Assembly (NCBI GenBank): GCA_963854835.1
Contig: OY978528.1
Location: forward strand, 56,068,761-56,132,760
Length of the DNA: 64,000 nucleotides
Direction: 5' to 3'
DNA from: Megamerina dolium
Lineage: Eukaryota; Arthropoda; Insecta; Diptera; Megamerinidae
Under the pieces are notes generated by a model that ran no database searches, had not been told where the DNA came from, and saw only the letters and a list, made by a program, of their open reading frames with translations. How positions within the stretch are numbered: the stretch's first letter is position 1; each line of letters begins with the position of its first letter. The position numbers were made by a program, and so were the translations under genes. Positions 22,368 to 33,386 of this stretch are shown here, one piece after another.

Positions 22368-23689
22368 AAAAATCTCCTTACAGTCGGCTGGGGCCGACCA
22401 AACTATACCCTGCATATGTAGATTTATATATAAAAAGTTTACTCGAATATCCAACTTTTCTTTTATTTCCACTTTTCGAGAAACAATTTTTGCATATACT
22501 ACTAATTTACACCCGAAATATGGTTGACTTTGACGAAGTAAAAGGATTTTAAGATAATTCCGAGGCTTAGTATGGGAGCTATATAAAAAGTGGGCGTGGC
22601 TTACCACTTTCTAGTAAATCCAATTATATTTTCAATGTTAATCCACACCTTAAATTTGGTGTCCTACGTTGAATAGTTTCTAAGTTATGGTGGTTAACAT
22701 TTTTGTTTAATTTCCTCAACTTTGTATGGGAGCCCCAATAAGAAGTGGGCGTGGCACACTGATTTTCTGCCAGATTTTTGCCGACTACGATGTTAATTTA
22801 AGTGTCAATTATGGTTATTCTAGACAGAAGATTGCCGAAGTTACAGCTGTTTCAATTTAAAATTTGTATGGGGGCTACGATAAACACTGGGCGTGGTGCG
22901 CCCATTTTCTGTGAGCCTAGTTGCTCGTACAATACTAATCCACACCTTAAATCTCGTTATTCTACGCTGAATAGTTTGCAAGTTATAACCGGTAACATTT
23001 TTTTTAATTTCCGCAACTTTGTATGGGAGACCCAAAAAGGAGTGGGCGTGGCACATTTATTTTCTGCCATATTATTTCTGACTGCCGTGTTAATCTAAGT
23101 GTCAATTATGGTTATTCTAGACAGAAGATTGTAGAAGTTACAGCAGTTTCAATTTAAAAGAAGTACAGACACTTTGTATGGGAGCTACTCTAGAAAGTAG
23201 GCGTGGCTCACCCACTTTTGGCGAGGTTATATAGTAGTATAATATAACTCTATGTGCAAAATATTGTTGTCCCAAGTGGTATATTATGTGAGTTATAGCA
23301 AGTTAAAGATTTTGAAAATTTCGAGGTTAGTCGCTTTGAATGCTTGCTGTGGGCGTGGTTTTTGGCCGATCATGCCCAATATAAATCCCCTCCGTACCCT
23401 TGGATCATAGATTACTTATGCCAAATTTCATCGAAATAGCTCAATATTTACTCAAGTTATCGTGCGAACCAGCCAGGTGACAGACAGACGGACGGACGGA
23501 CGGACGGACGGACGGACGGACGGAAGGACGGACGGACGGACGGACGGACATCGTTAAATCGAAAATTTAATCGACGCTGATCACGAATATATATCCATGT
23601 CTATATCTCCGGAGATTCCTTCAAGTGGACACAAACATCTGACCGAAATGAATATACCATGCATATTGCATTATGCAGGGTATAGAAAT
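22368..23689 (+). mobile_element. DINE-1-like element (copy C), complete
   Basis: It starts AAAAATCTCCTTACAG, followed by the stem-loop GTCGGC-TGGG-GCCGAC and the sub-terminal CTATACCCTGCATATG. The internal region has about two repeat units and a long (GGAC)n tract at 23488-23548. It ends with the palindromic block GCATATTGCATTATGC and GGGTATA. It belongs to the subtype with 'gtagatttatatataaaaag' after the hairpin, like copies D, G and I. It has no coding capacity. Confidence 0.85.
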
Positions 23690-24420
23690 AGCACCGAAAA
23701 AATCGACGCAAATGTGGATGCAATTATAATCAGAATATCTAAAGCTAGAAAGTTATAATGGAAATAACAATCTATTACTGTACTAGAAGTTAAGCATTTA
23801 GGATATCAAAACTGCTAAAGCTTCATCCACAATTTCATTGATCTATACATTATAGAATTTGTTAAAGCGAAAAACCTTGCTGATATTCGATCTTAAACAA
23901 AATTTTATCAATATCTCAAATGATCTCAATTGAAATGATTAATTGAAATATTTTAAAGGATTAATTTAAAATATGTAGTAGGCTTCAGGACAAAATATGT
24001 TGAGGTTTCTCTTCTTTTTAGATGTGTCCTCAATAAGATTAATATAAATTGAATAAACAATTTTGGTTTAAAATGTTTCCAACTAATTAATAACACTAAT
24101 AAATAACATGAATCAAAGATTTCAACCAACCAACCAACATATAATAATGATCCTTGATATTTTGTATTAATAGCAATGTATACACATTAATCTTGAAAAT
24201 ATTATACAATGAACATATATTCACATTTGAACATTTTCAAACACAGGAAAACATTTTGCATTGAAAGGCAATAAATTCTTCATTAGCAATAAATCAAATC
24301 ACTTAATTTGTCTGAAGAAACTCGTACAAATAAATGCATATTCAGTTCAATTAATATTAATATCGATCTATCAAAGATTGCTATCGTATTCACAAAACAG
24401 AATAGAGGCTAATTTGTCTG
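23690..24420. other. AT-rich spacer between two inverted DINE-like copies
   Basis: AT-rich, with no recognisable gene. A short (CAAC)n stretch is at 24124-24138. Confidence 0.55.
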
Positions 24421-26295
24421 TTTTTATACCCTGCATAATGCAATATGCATGGTATATTCATTTCGGTCAGATGTTTGTGTCCACTTAAAGCAATCTCCGG
24501 AGATATAGACATGGATATATATTCGTGATCAGCGTCGATTAAATTTTCGATTTAACGATGTCCGTCCGTCCGTCCGTCCGTCCGTCCGTCTGTCTGTCAC
24601 CTGGCTGGTTCGCACGATAACTTGAGTAAATATTGAGCTATTTCGATGAAATTTGGCATAAGTGATCTATGATCCAAGGGTACGGAGGGGATTGATATTG
24701 GGCATGATCGGTCAATAACTACGCCCACACCAAGCATTCAAAGCGACTAACCTCGAAATTTTCAAAATCTTTAACTTGCTATAACTCACACAATATACAA
24801 CCTGGGACAACAATATTTTGCACATAGAGTTATATTATACTACTATATAACCTCACCAAAAGTGGATGAGCCACGCCTACTTTCTAGCGTAGCTCCCATA
24901 CAAAGTGTCTGTACTTCTTTTAAATTGAAACTGCTGTAACTTCTACAATCTTCTGTCTAGAATAACCATAATTGACACTTAGATTAACATGGTAGTCGGA
25001 AATAATATGGCAGAAAATCAGTGTGCCACGCCCACTCCTTTCTGGGTCTCCCATACAAAGTTGCGGAAAGTAAAAAAAATGTTACCAGTTATAACTTGCA
25101 AACTATTCAGTGTAGAATAACGAGATTTAAGGTGTGGATTAGTATTGTACGACCAACTAGGCTCACAGAAAATGGGCGCACCACGCCCACTGTTTATCGT
25201 AGCCCCATACAAATTTTAAATTGAAACAGCTGTAACTTCGGCAATCTTCTGTCTAGAATAACCATAATTGACACTTAAATTAATATCGTAGTCGGCAAAA
25301 ATCTGACAGAAAATCAGTGTGCCACGCCCACTCCTTCATGAGTCTCCCATACAAAGTCAAGGGAATTAAACTAAAACTTTTAAGCTTCATAACTTACAAA
25401 CCATTTAGCGTAGGACAACGGGATTTAAGGTATGGATTAGTATTGTACGAGCAACTAGGCTCACAGAAAATGGGCGCACCACGCCCACTGTTTATCGTAG
25501 CCCCCATACAAATTTTAAATTGAAACAGCTGTAACTTCGGCAATCTTCTGTCTAGAATAACCATAATTGACACTTAAATTAATATCGTAGTCGGCAAAAA
25601 TCTGGCAGAAAATCAGTGTGCCACGCCCACTCCTTCATGGGTCTCCCATACAAAGTCGAGTGAATTAAACTAAAATTTTAAGCTCCATAGCGTACAAACC
25701 ATTTAGCCTAGGACAACGAGACTTAGGGTATGGATTAGTATTGTACGAGCAACTAGGCTCACAGAAAATGGGCGCACCACGCCCAGTGTTTATCGTAGCC
25801 CCCATACAAATTTTAAATTGAAACAGCTGTAACTTAGGCAATTTTATGTCTACAATAACCATAATTGACACTTAAATTAATATCGTAGTCGGCAGAAAAT
25901 CAGCGTACCACGCCCACTTCTTATTGGGGCTCCCATACAAAGTAGAGGAAATTAAACAAAAATGTTAACCACCATAACTTAGAAACTATTCAACTTAGGA
26001 CACCAAATTTAAGGTGTGGATTAACATTGAAAAATTAATTGGATTTACTAGAAAGTGGTAAGCCACGCCCACTTTTTATATAGCTCCCATACTAAGCCTC
26101 GGAATTATCTTAAAATCCTTTTACTTCGTCAAAGTCAACCATATTTCGGGTGTAAATTAGTAGTATATGCAAAAATTGTTTCTCGAAAAGTGGAAATAAA
26201 AGAAAAGTTGGATATTCGAGTAAACTTTTTATATATAAATCTACATATGCAGGGTATAGTTTGGTCGGCCCCAGCCGACTGTAAGGAGATTTTTT
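24421..26295 (-). mobile_element. DINE-1-like element (copy D), complete, four internal repeats
   Basis: This is the reverse orientation of copy C: TTTTTATACCCTGCATAATG at 24421, (GTCC)n near 24560-24590, then four successive internal units and the hairpin end finishing ...GACTGTAAGGAGATTTTT at 26295. The period can be read from the recurring CAGTGTGCCACGCCC at about 25018, 25315 and 25614, giving roughly 297 bases. The conserved GCTGTAACTT block occurs at about 24934, 25230, 25528 and 25826. Confidence 0.85.
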
Positions 26296-27603
26296 TTTCT
26301 TAAATACTCATACATGTACACTCTTACGTATATACATATATATATATTTTGTATATTTTGTGGGTATAATGGCCATGCGCAAAACGCCTACACTTTAAAT
26401 ACCATATGCAAAATGTCATGTGGCAATAAGATCAGATCTAAAATCAAATACAGACACTATACATATATTATTGTACCTACTATATATTGTTCATTTTGTA
26501 TATCACTACATGTGGTATATAGTATGTATGTGTGTATGTATGTGCATATGTCTATTTACCATAAATGAATAAATGAATAAGAATACGCGTAAATCACTTG
26601 AAATTCAAAATGGAATTTTACAAATGATCATTCCTATTGTTGTTGTTTTGTTGTAGTTTTTTTTTTCAGCTAGTTCTACATATACATAAATGATGTATGA
26701 TGTATGTATCGTATTTGAAGTTTGTGATTGCATAGACCTTTTAAGTATTGTACCTATTAAATAATAATATAAATAATGTTAGATGGATACAATTAATCAT
26801 TAGATTTAGATGATGAAATATTCATAATTTACAACATACATATATGTGCTTAACTATTTTTATGCAAAATAGTACTTTTATAAATCGACAAATGGTCCTA
26901 TGCATGTTGGTCAACCTCAAATCAAACCTCACATTGTGGAGGCTAACAATTTGGAATTAAAATCCAGTCAAAAGAGTTTCAGAAGCTATGAACATCAATT
27001 ATATTATATGTAGAAACTCTTTTAAAAGCCAAATAAATACGTTAAAATAGCTCCAAAAATACTACATTGCACCTAAGATACTCCACGCTAGGTATATATA
27101 AGACGTAAACAAATTCAATTCGAAACTGGAATAACCCTCATCTTGATCAATGGATCCAGCCAGGACTTTTTCTTTTTTAAGTAGTTTTTTTAGAACTTAG
27201 AGAATATTGATTACCTTCAAATTTCACGACTTCCAAAAAAAATATATATGTTTATACAATTTGGTACTCAAATATTCAAGTTTTGTCCAATAATTTTTTA
27301 TAAATACGATTTCTTCAGTTTATAATCACATTGAGAACTTGTATTGTATTGAAAACTGAATTGTATTTTGCTTTAAAAGCATCCTAATAATGAATTCTGA
27401 ATCCTGAACATAAACTCAAATTTGCCGCTGTCATTATTCGTTCAATACAATATTTTACACAAATATACTTGTACACAATTGAAGATTTTCTACAAATTTT
27501 CACTCCAAATATGTCGTATATTATTCTAAGTGAAAGAAACAGGTATGGATTGGAAGCAACTAATGAATGGAACGCAAAGAATCCTGAGCGACTAAGCCCT
27601 ATC
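26296..27603. other. AT-rich spacer, no gene recognised
   Basis: AT-rich with (TATG)n/(TGTA)n simple sequence near 26520-26545. No gene or mobile element was identified. Confidence 0.55.
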
Positions 27604-27858
27604 ATCCCCGTCTGAAGCATAACAAATTTAATATGAAAAATATTTTTCTTTCGAATGGTACCCGGTACGACAGGCAATTAGGAATTCTTCCAACAGTAAA
27701 AATTTGCCATGGAAAAGTTTCTAAAAGAACTCTATTACAAAGCTCAGAAAAAATAATGTCGCAAAAGTTCTGCCGTTCGCAACCAGCTAAAATAAGTAGG
27801 TCTCTTCTAATACTCTCCAAAATTTAACACGCACAACTGTAATGGAAGAGCCCTTATG
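27604..27858 (+). mobile_element. tRNA-derived SINE, head truncated
   Basis: It begins within the region just after the B-box (CGTCTGAAGCATAACAAATT) and continues through TTCTTTCGAATGGTACCC and GTTCTGCCGTTCGCAA to ACACGCACAACTGTAATGG. It lacks the tRNA head and the TAACC tail. Confidence 0.7.
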
Positions 27859-27869
27859 CCACATATTTA

Positions 27870-28203
27870 TTTTATTTTTTGTATGTCCTGTCATCGAAAT
27901 TTAACCATATCGCGTTATATACGTTTTGACAATGGATGTGCTAGGTCTTTTCGGCTAGAAACAAATGAAAGAAATCTTGCAAAAAATGTTTCACTCGTAT
28001 AGTGGCAATATTGTAGATAAACAAGTGTGTCAATATCGTGGCCGCACCCTATTTACACAACATATTCCGTCAAAGCAAGCCAAATATGGAATAAAAGTAT
28101 CATGGGCATACGACGCTCAAAATCGTTAACCTTTGTCTAGAAACATTTATACGGAAAAAAATCCGAATGAAGAACGTGCAACAAACCAAGGCGAAAATGA
28201 GCT
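27870..28203 (+). mobile_element. piggyBac-like transposase remnant, N-terminal/core piece
   Basis: Read in two frames, this gives 'ISRYIRFDNG' near 27905-27940, then 'GRTLFTQHIPSKQAKYGIKV' followed by 'SWAYDAQ' at about 28040-28115, then 'NPNEERATNQGEN' at about 28160-28200. These match the order and spacing of conserved piggyBac transposase blocks (RxIRFD, RGR..F..YIPSKP.KYGIK, and G..ER..NQGE). Stops and at least one frameshift make it non-functional. The rest of the gene resumes at 30340, beyond a 2.1-kb insertion. Confidence 0.75.
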
Positions 28204-28679
28204 AATGCGCTTTTTTACGCTAATTAAGGACGAACTAACAAGTGAATATAAAAACCCAAGAAAATTTTGTCGCTTACGCCAATATAAGGCGTGGATCAAG
28301 GTCAAAGTTTACTTTTGCGATCGAAACTTCTCAATAAATTCACTATTTTTTTTTACAAAATGATATTACTTTTTAATACTTTTTCACTGATATATGACAT
28401 TTATAACATATTTTAAATATTTTAAAAATTATGATAAAAAAATAATTTCAAAAACCGATTTTTTTTTTTAAAAAAAATCTCTATTAACATATAAAAAATT
28501 TCAACCCATATTAAAGGCCATACATTTTCCTTTTCAATGATATAAAAAATATATTTTTAAAATATGTTTATATGTTTTTAACATATTTTAAAAATTGATA
28601 CTTCATAAAATTTTTCAAATTTTTCTTTCAAATTTATTTTCGCTACCATCAAGATTTTCGGATAAAAATTTTTCTTAAT

Positions 28680-28712
28680 AGCAGGCTTTTAGCCGGGCGC
28701 TAAAAGCCTGCT
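28680..28712. repeat. perfect 14-bp inverted repeat (hairpin)
   Basis: GCAGGCTTTTAGC, a five-base loop CGGGC, then GCTAAAAGCCTGC. With the flanking A-T pair this gives a 14-bp perfect stem. It is strikingly GC-rich for the surrounding DNA. Confidence 0.85.
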
Positions 28713-29025
28713 TTGTAGCCCCGACGCTGGCTTCGCGACCATCAGTGTTTTCGGATAAAAAATATTTACTGATAGCCGGCCTTTGGCAGGGCGTAAAAAA
28801 ATAACCCTTTTACAAAATATTATATTTATCACTATAATTCTCCTTCATCTCATTACTGTTTCCGTATAAACTTAATTGCAGTAGACAAAGTATGAAGATA
28901 AAAAAAATATTAAAAATACATAAAAATTTTTTAAAATATGTTTAATACACCATTGGAAAGGTAATTCCATGGCCTTTAATTTGGTGCTAAATTTTCGATA
29001 GGTTAATAGGGTTAATTATAAAAAA

Positions 29026-30078
29026 AAAAATCTCCTTACAGTCGGCTGGGGCCGACCAAATTATACCCTGCATATGTAGAGGTATATATAAAAAGTTTGC
29101 TCGTATATCCATCCTTTTCTTCCACTACTTTGTATAGGACCTACATTAACAAGCAGGCGTACCTCACCAATTTTGGAGGATCAATTTCTGCCTGTAATAC
29201 TAAACTACATAGGTTGCAATAAGTTGACCTAGGCGTATTATTTAGTAAGTTATGGGTGTTTTAATGTTTAAGATAAATCCGACACTTTGTACTATATAAA
29301 AAGTGGGCGTGACTTATCTCTTTCTTGTATATCTAATTAATTTTTCAATATCAATCCACACCTTAAATTCGGTTGTCCTACGCTAAATGGTTTGTAAGTT
29401 ATGGAGCTTAAAATTTTAGTTTAATTCCCTTGACTTTGTATGGGAGACCTATGAAGGAGTGGGCGTGGCACACTGATTTTTTGCCAGATTATTTCCGACT
29501 ACCATGTTAATCTAAGTGTCAATTATGGTTATTCTGGACAGAATATTGTAGAAGTTACAGCTGTTTCAATTTAAAAGAAGTACAGACACTTTGTATGAGA
29601 GCTACGCTAAAAAGTAGACGTGGCTCAACCACTTTTATCGAGGTTATATAGTAGTGTAATATAAGTCTATGTGCAAAATATTGTTGTCCCAAGTGGTATA
29701 TTATGTGAGTTATAGCAAGTTAAAGATTTTGAAAATTTCGAGGTTAGTCGCTTTGAGTGCTTGGTGTGGGCGTGGTTATTGACCGATCATGCCCAATATC
29801 AATCCCCTCGGTACCCTTGGATCATAGATTACTTATGCCAAATTTCATCGAAATAGCTCAATATTTACTCAAGTTATCGTGCGAACCAGCCAGGTGACAG
29901 ACAGACGGATGGACGGACGGACGGACGGACGGACGGACATCGTTAAATCGAAAATTTAATCGACGCTGACCACGAATATATATCTATGTCTATATCTCCG
30001 GAGATTCCTTCAAGTGGACACAAACATCTGACCGAAATGAATATACCATGCATATTGCATTATGCAGGGTATAAAAAT
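29026..30078 (+). mobile_element. DINE-1-like element (copy E), second subtype
   Basis: The hairpin end is at 29031-29070 (TCTCCTTACAGTCGGCTGGG), followed by ATTATACCCTGCATATG and 'gtagaggtatatataaaaag'. This is the second subtype, shared with copies F and H. A short internal region of about one and a half units follows, then (GGAC)n near 29906-29938 and the palindromic end GCATTATGCAGGGTATAAAAAT. It is almost the same as copy F over its whole length. Confidence 0.85.
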
Positions 30079-30335
30079 CTCTTTAAAAAAAAAATTACAA
30101 ATTTTGATAATAAATTTAAAAATTTAAAAAAGAGAAATCAAATCTTATATATATCTTTTAAAATGTATTAAAAAGATCCTAAATTGATTTCTAATTTGAA
30201 CTTCGACCTTGAGCCACGCTTTATATGGGCGTTTTTATATTCACAAAAATAGGCTCTATACGAAGACATGTTTTTTTTAAGTTTTACCTTTAAGTGGGCT
30301 ATTCTGCACTTAAGCCGCGACTTTTACTATTTGTA

Positions 30336-30670
30336 GAGAAAATAATAAGTGCACAAAAAGAGATATTTTTATTTGATCGGATCGGAAATGCTGACCCGTC
30401 CACAAATAGAAGTCCGACGTAATAATCAACATGTTATGAAGCATTTCATCAGCCGTACTGGTATTGAAGCAATTTTAGGAGAAACAGTGGTACTAAATGC
30501 ATTTTTAATCGTTAACTTTAAGTTATTCGTATCCCTTATTACAGAAACCATCCATAACGCGAAGAGAAACCAAAGCCGCCACTGTTGAGAAGAAAAGGGA
30601 TTGCCGATTGATTGAAACCAGATTTTATTGTGAAAAATGCAATCAATCAAAAACAACTCTTAAGATGTTC
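30336..30670 (+). mobile_element. piggyBac-like transposase remnant, C-terminal piece
   Basis: The open frame at 30349-30588 gives 'GSEMLTRPQIEVRRNNQHVM' followed by 'KHFISRTGIEAILGE', like the region before the C-terminal end of piggyBac-type transposases. In another frame, 30550-30660 gives 'RRETKAATVEKKRDCRLIET' and 'FYCEKCNQSKTT', resembling the terminal Cys-rich DNA-binding domain. It is the same gene as 27870-28203; the middle of the gene is missing. Confidence 0.65.
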
Positions 30671-32280
30671 CTACACTACATGTTCCTTAATTATGGCAAA
30701 TAATTATATTTTCATAATTATTCTATTTTATAAATTGTCTTTTAAGTTTATAATACTTACTTTTTTTGAGTATTAAATGATTTGTAAAGTGGTCTGAACA
30801 GATCAATTCGTTCTTTTTGTGACAATTTTATTATCTGTAAGAATGGGGGATAAACAAGACTTACAAAGCAACTACAAAATGTTATTGAAATCACAGACGG
30901 ATTACAGAGGAACTGCTTATATTAGATATCCATGGACAGCAAAGCTTTGGTGATATATTACATTTTCCCTCTTATCACATTTTTAGAAAATTTATAATGG
31001 CAATTTTTATTTTAGCTCAGAAATGGCTAAAATGTTTTTCATGAGCTTTAACCCGTCATTTTTTGTTGAGGTACCTTAATATGCATATTTAGGGATTACC
31101 AGTACTTTGAAACTCATTTTACCTCTGCTTTGTCCATTTTAAATATGTATTATATGAAAGACTTTATTTAACACATAACTATGCACCTTACAAGCATCAT
31201 AATAAAATTAAAGTTAAACAAAGTGAAATATAAGTTCTCGTGATAATAAACTCTTCATAAAGCTATTATCTATTTTTACTTAATAGGTTTAATTTCTGCT
31301 TTTATGAGCCTATACACAAGTTTGAAACTACGAACATTGTTTGTGTACATAAATATAAATTGGTAGGCTTTTTATTTTATTTATTAAATTTTTTTTTTTT
31401 TATTTTTTGTAAAAAAGACGATAAATACTAATACGATACGATTATCTGTATAGGAAATCTATAGATGAGAAGATATCAAAATAATCACCGTCAAAACTCA
31501 CAAATAAATTCAAGAAGTTGACATTGAATATTATATTCGTAGATATGTTTGTATTTTGTTGAACTTTTTTTTTTCTATAAAGATGTCTTTTTTCCAAACG
31601 TCAACCATCAGATATAATAAATTCTCTACCTTTAACTCATCATTATCTTTGAAGCAACACCCGTACCTACTGTAAATTTGAATACTTTTATTAAATCTTA
31701 AAATTTATACTTATCAAATGATATGACAATGAAGAACTATGTATACGAAAAATAGCGATACGAATTAAAATAAATACAAACAAAAACCTTGCAAGAGTGT
31801 TAAGACAGGCAGCTAATCATGAAAGAAATATGAGTATATCGAAAGGGTAGATGGAAAGGTTGACTTCGCACTATAATAGAAGAAACACCACAAAGAATAA
31901 CATATACTCGTACATAAATAAGTATTTAGAAACTTATGAACGATTATATTAATTATCTAACTTAATAGATAAGCGCGCAACTCACACCAAATAACCAATA
32001 AGCGGCAGCAGTTGTTAAGCGACAAAACCAAAATCATTCAATGTTTGCCATATGCAAATATATAATGCTGAGCTCACATTATGTCACCTCATTTCCGTAG
32101 CTTGGTGTGCGTAATTTACATTTTATTATTTATATCATTTTCTACATTTTGTTGACATAATCTGCATAAACAAACCATTACAAATTCGCCACGTTGGCTC
32201 TTCTTTGAATAGTACACGCACACATAAGACAGTATTTTCAACAGAAGCATGCTCGGCTTTCATATGACTTTGGAATAGTC
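30671..32280. other. AT-rich spacer, no gene recognised
   Basis: AT-rich, with a poly-T run near 31389-31400. No coding or repeat signal was identified. Confidence 0.55.
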
Positions 32281-32282
32281 AA

Positions 32283-32605
32283 ATGTTCTTTAGAAGGCGT
32301 CAAATATACTTTAGAATTATAAAATGCACTTTAGAAAAAACAGATGTACTTTAGAAATCTCTGCCTAAATTTTCTAAAGTACATTTAATGTTGTCGAAAG
32401 TTTCAAAACTTTCTAAAGTTTTTTTTTTCTAAAGTGTGTTTTAAAGTATTGTACATTTGTTGCTTTCTAAAGTATCGAAATGATTTTTTCTAAAGTACAT
32501 TTGAACCATTCTAATGAACACTTGAATGTTCTAAAGTCCACATCATACTTTCTAAAATCGAATTGACGCTTTCTAAAATCAAATTGATAATTTCTTAAGT
32601 ACTGT
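32283..32605. repeat. array of CTTTAGAA / TTCTAAAG motifs in inverted arrangement
   Basis: Four CTTTAGAA copies lie at 32288, 32309, 32329 and 32349, about 20-21 bases apart. After a short centre the reverse complement TTCTAAAG occurs at 32372, 32411, 32427, 32465, 32488 and 32529, with TTCTAAAA variants at 32550 and 32571. The two innermost copies form a larger inverted repeat (ATGTACTTTAGAAA ... TTTCTAAAGTACAT). No coding sequence is involved. It could be the sub-terminal repeat zone of an unknown DNA transposon, a foldback element, or a protein-binding array. Confidence 0.8.
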
Positions 32606-32875
32606 TGGAAAAGGTGTAGTTGAAGCAGTTACAAATCCTAAGCACTAATAGGTTTTCCTGAACCTTCAGTCTTCATCTTCGCTAAAGCCTGCCATCGGAT
32701 TTCAATGTGCTTAAATACATACATAGAGATAGATCATACATAGTTGTACTTCATTCAGTATATGGAATTTTTGCCTTATAAAGGGCCTGAGCACTTATTC
32801 TGTCAAAAACTTCTAGAATCGATTTTACAAATTGACTTATTGTGAAAAAACCTCATATTTATATCAACAACAGAT

Positions 32876-33008
32876 CTATTCCGTTGGTGGACGACGTAGA
32901 AGAGGCAGACCTAACCTCCGGTGGAAAGATCCAGTACTGGAATACTTGACGACGCTTCGAATTTCTAATTGGCACCAACTAGCGATAGAGATATATGAAT
33001 TCCTTTAC
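32876..33008 (+). mobile_element. LINE 3'-end fragment (RTE/BovB-like)
   Basis: The plus-strand frame contains 'GGRRRRGRPNLRWKDPVLEY' followed by 'LTTLRISNWHQLA'. This is the C-terminal segment found after the reverse transcriptase in a fly LINE family also present at 57690-58420. It is directly followed by a SINE copy. Confidence 0.65.
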
Positions 33009-33011
33009 AGC

Positions 33012-33386
33012 AAGGAACAGTGGTTAGTGCGTTAGCCTTCTGATCTGTAGGTCGTGGGTTCAATCCCCGGCTGAAGCATAACAAAATTTAATTTCGGAAA
33101 GATTTTTCTTTCGAACGGTACCCACCTGCCGGAAAGAATTGGCAACATTTCCGGCAGTAACAATTTGAAAAAAATGCTTCTTTAAAGAGCTCTGTGGCAA
33201 AACTAAATTAAAGTGATGTCAAAAGAGTTCTGCCGTTCGGAACCGGTTAATATAAGTAGGTCCCTTCTAATGCTGTCCAAATTTAACAGTATTGGAAGAG
33301 AAGCTCAGTGGTAGCACAATGGCCCTTTCTGACCTAAGTGTATCCTCTCAGAGAGTGGGCAGCCACATAACCTAACCTAACCTAAG
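33012..33386 (+). mobile_element. tRNA-derived SINE with complete 3' tail
   Basis: The head is partly lost (it starts near AACAGTGGTTAGTGCGTTAG), but the B-box GGGTTCAATCCCC is present. The body is the family standard. The tail reads CACAATGGCCC, CCTAAGTG, a small CCTCTCAGAGAG stem region, GGGCAGCCACATAACC, then further TAACC units ending at 33386. The tail parallels the LINE tail at 6104-6180. Confidence 0.8.

Larger units (their letters stand above)
28204..30335. mobile_element. 2.1-kb insertion inside the piggyBac-like remnant, flanked by an imperfect inverted repeat
   Basis: The left arm at 28242-28310 (GTGAATATAAAAAC ... GGCGTGGATCAAGGTCAAAG) is the approximate reverse complement of the right arm at 30199-30244 (AACTTCGACCTTGAGCCACG ... 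TTTATATTCAC). The left arm has about 20 extra bases. Between the arms are AT-rich sequence, a perfect hairpin at 28680-28712, two related ~88-base units, and a complete DINE-like element (29026-30078). The interior encodes nothing recognisable. I cannot assign it to a known class. The exact insertion borders are uncertain by tens of bases. Confidence 0.5.

Noticed and set aside
22841..23056. Recurrent 60-98 codon open frames ('MCHAHSFLGLPYKV...' and the opposite-strand 'MGATINTGRGAP...') in many places
   Set aside because: They lie within the tandem units of the DINE-like elements, occur on both strands at once, start and stop at different unit positions, and change with each unit's mutations. 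Similarity comes from repeat identity, not from coding constraint.
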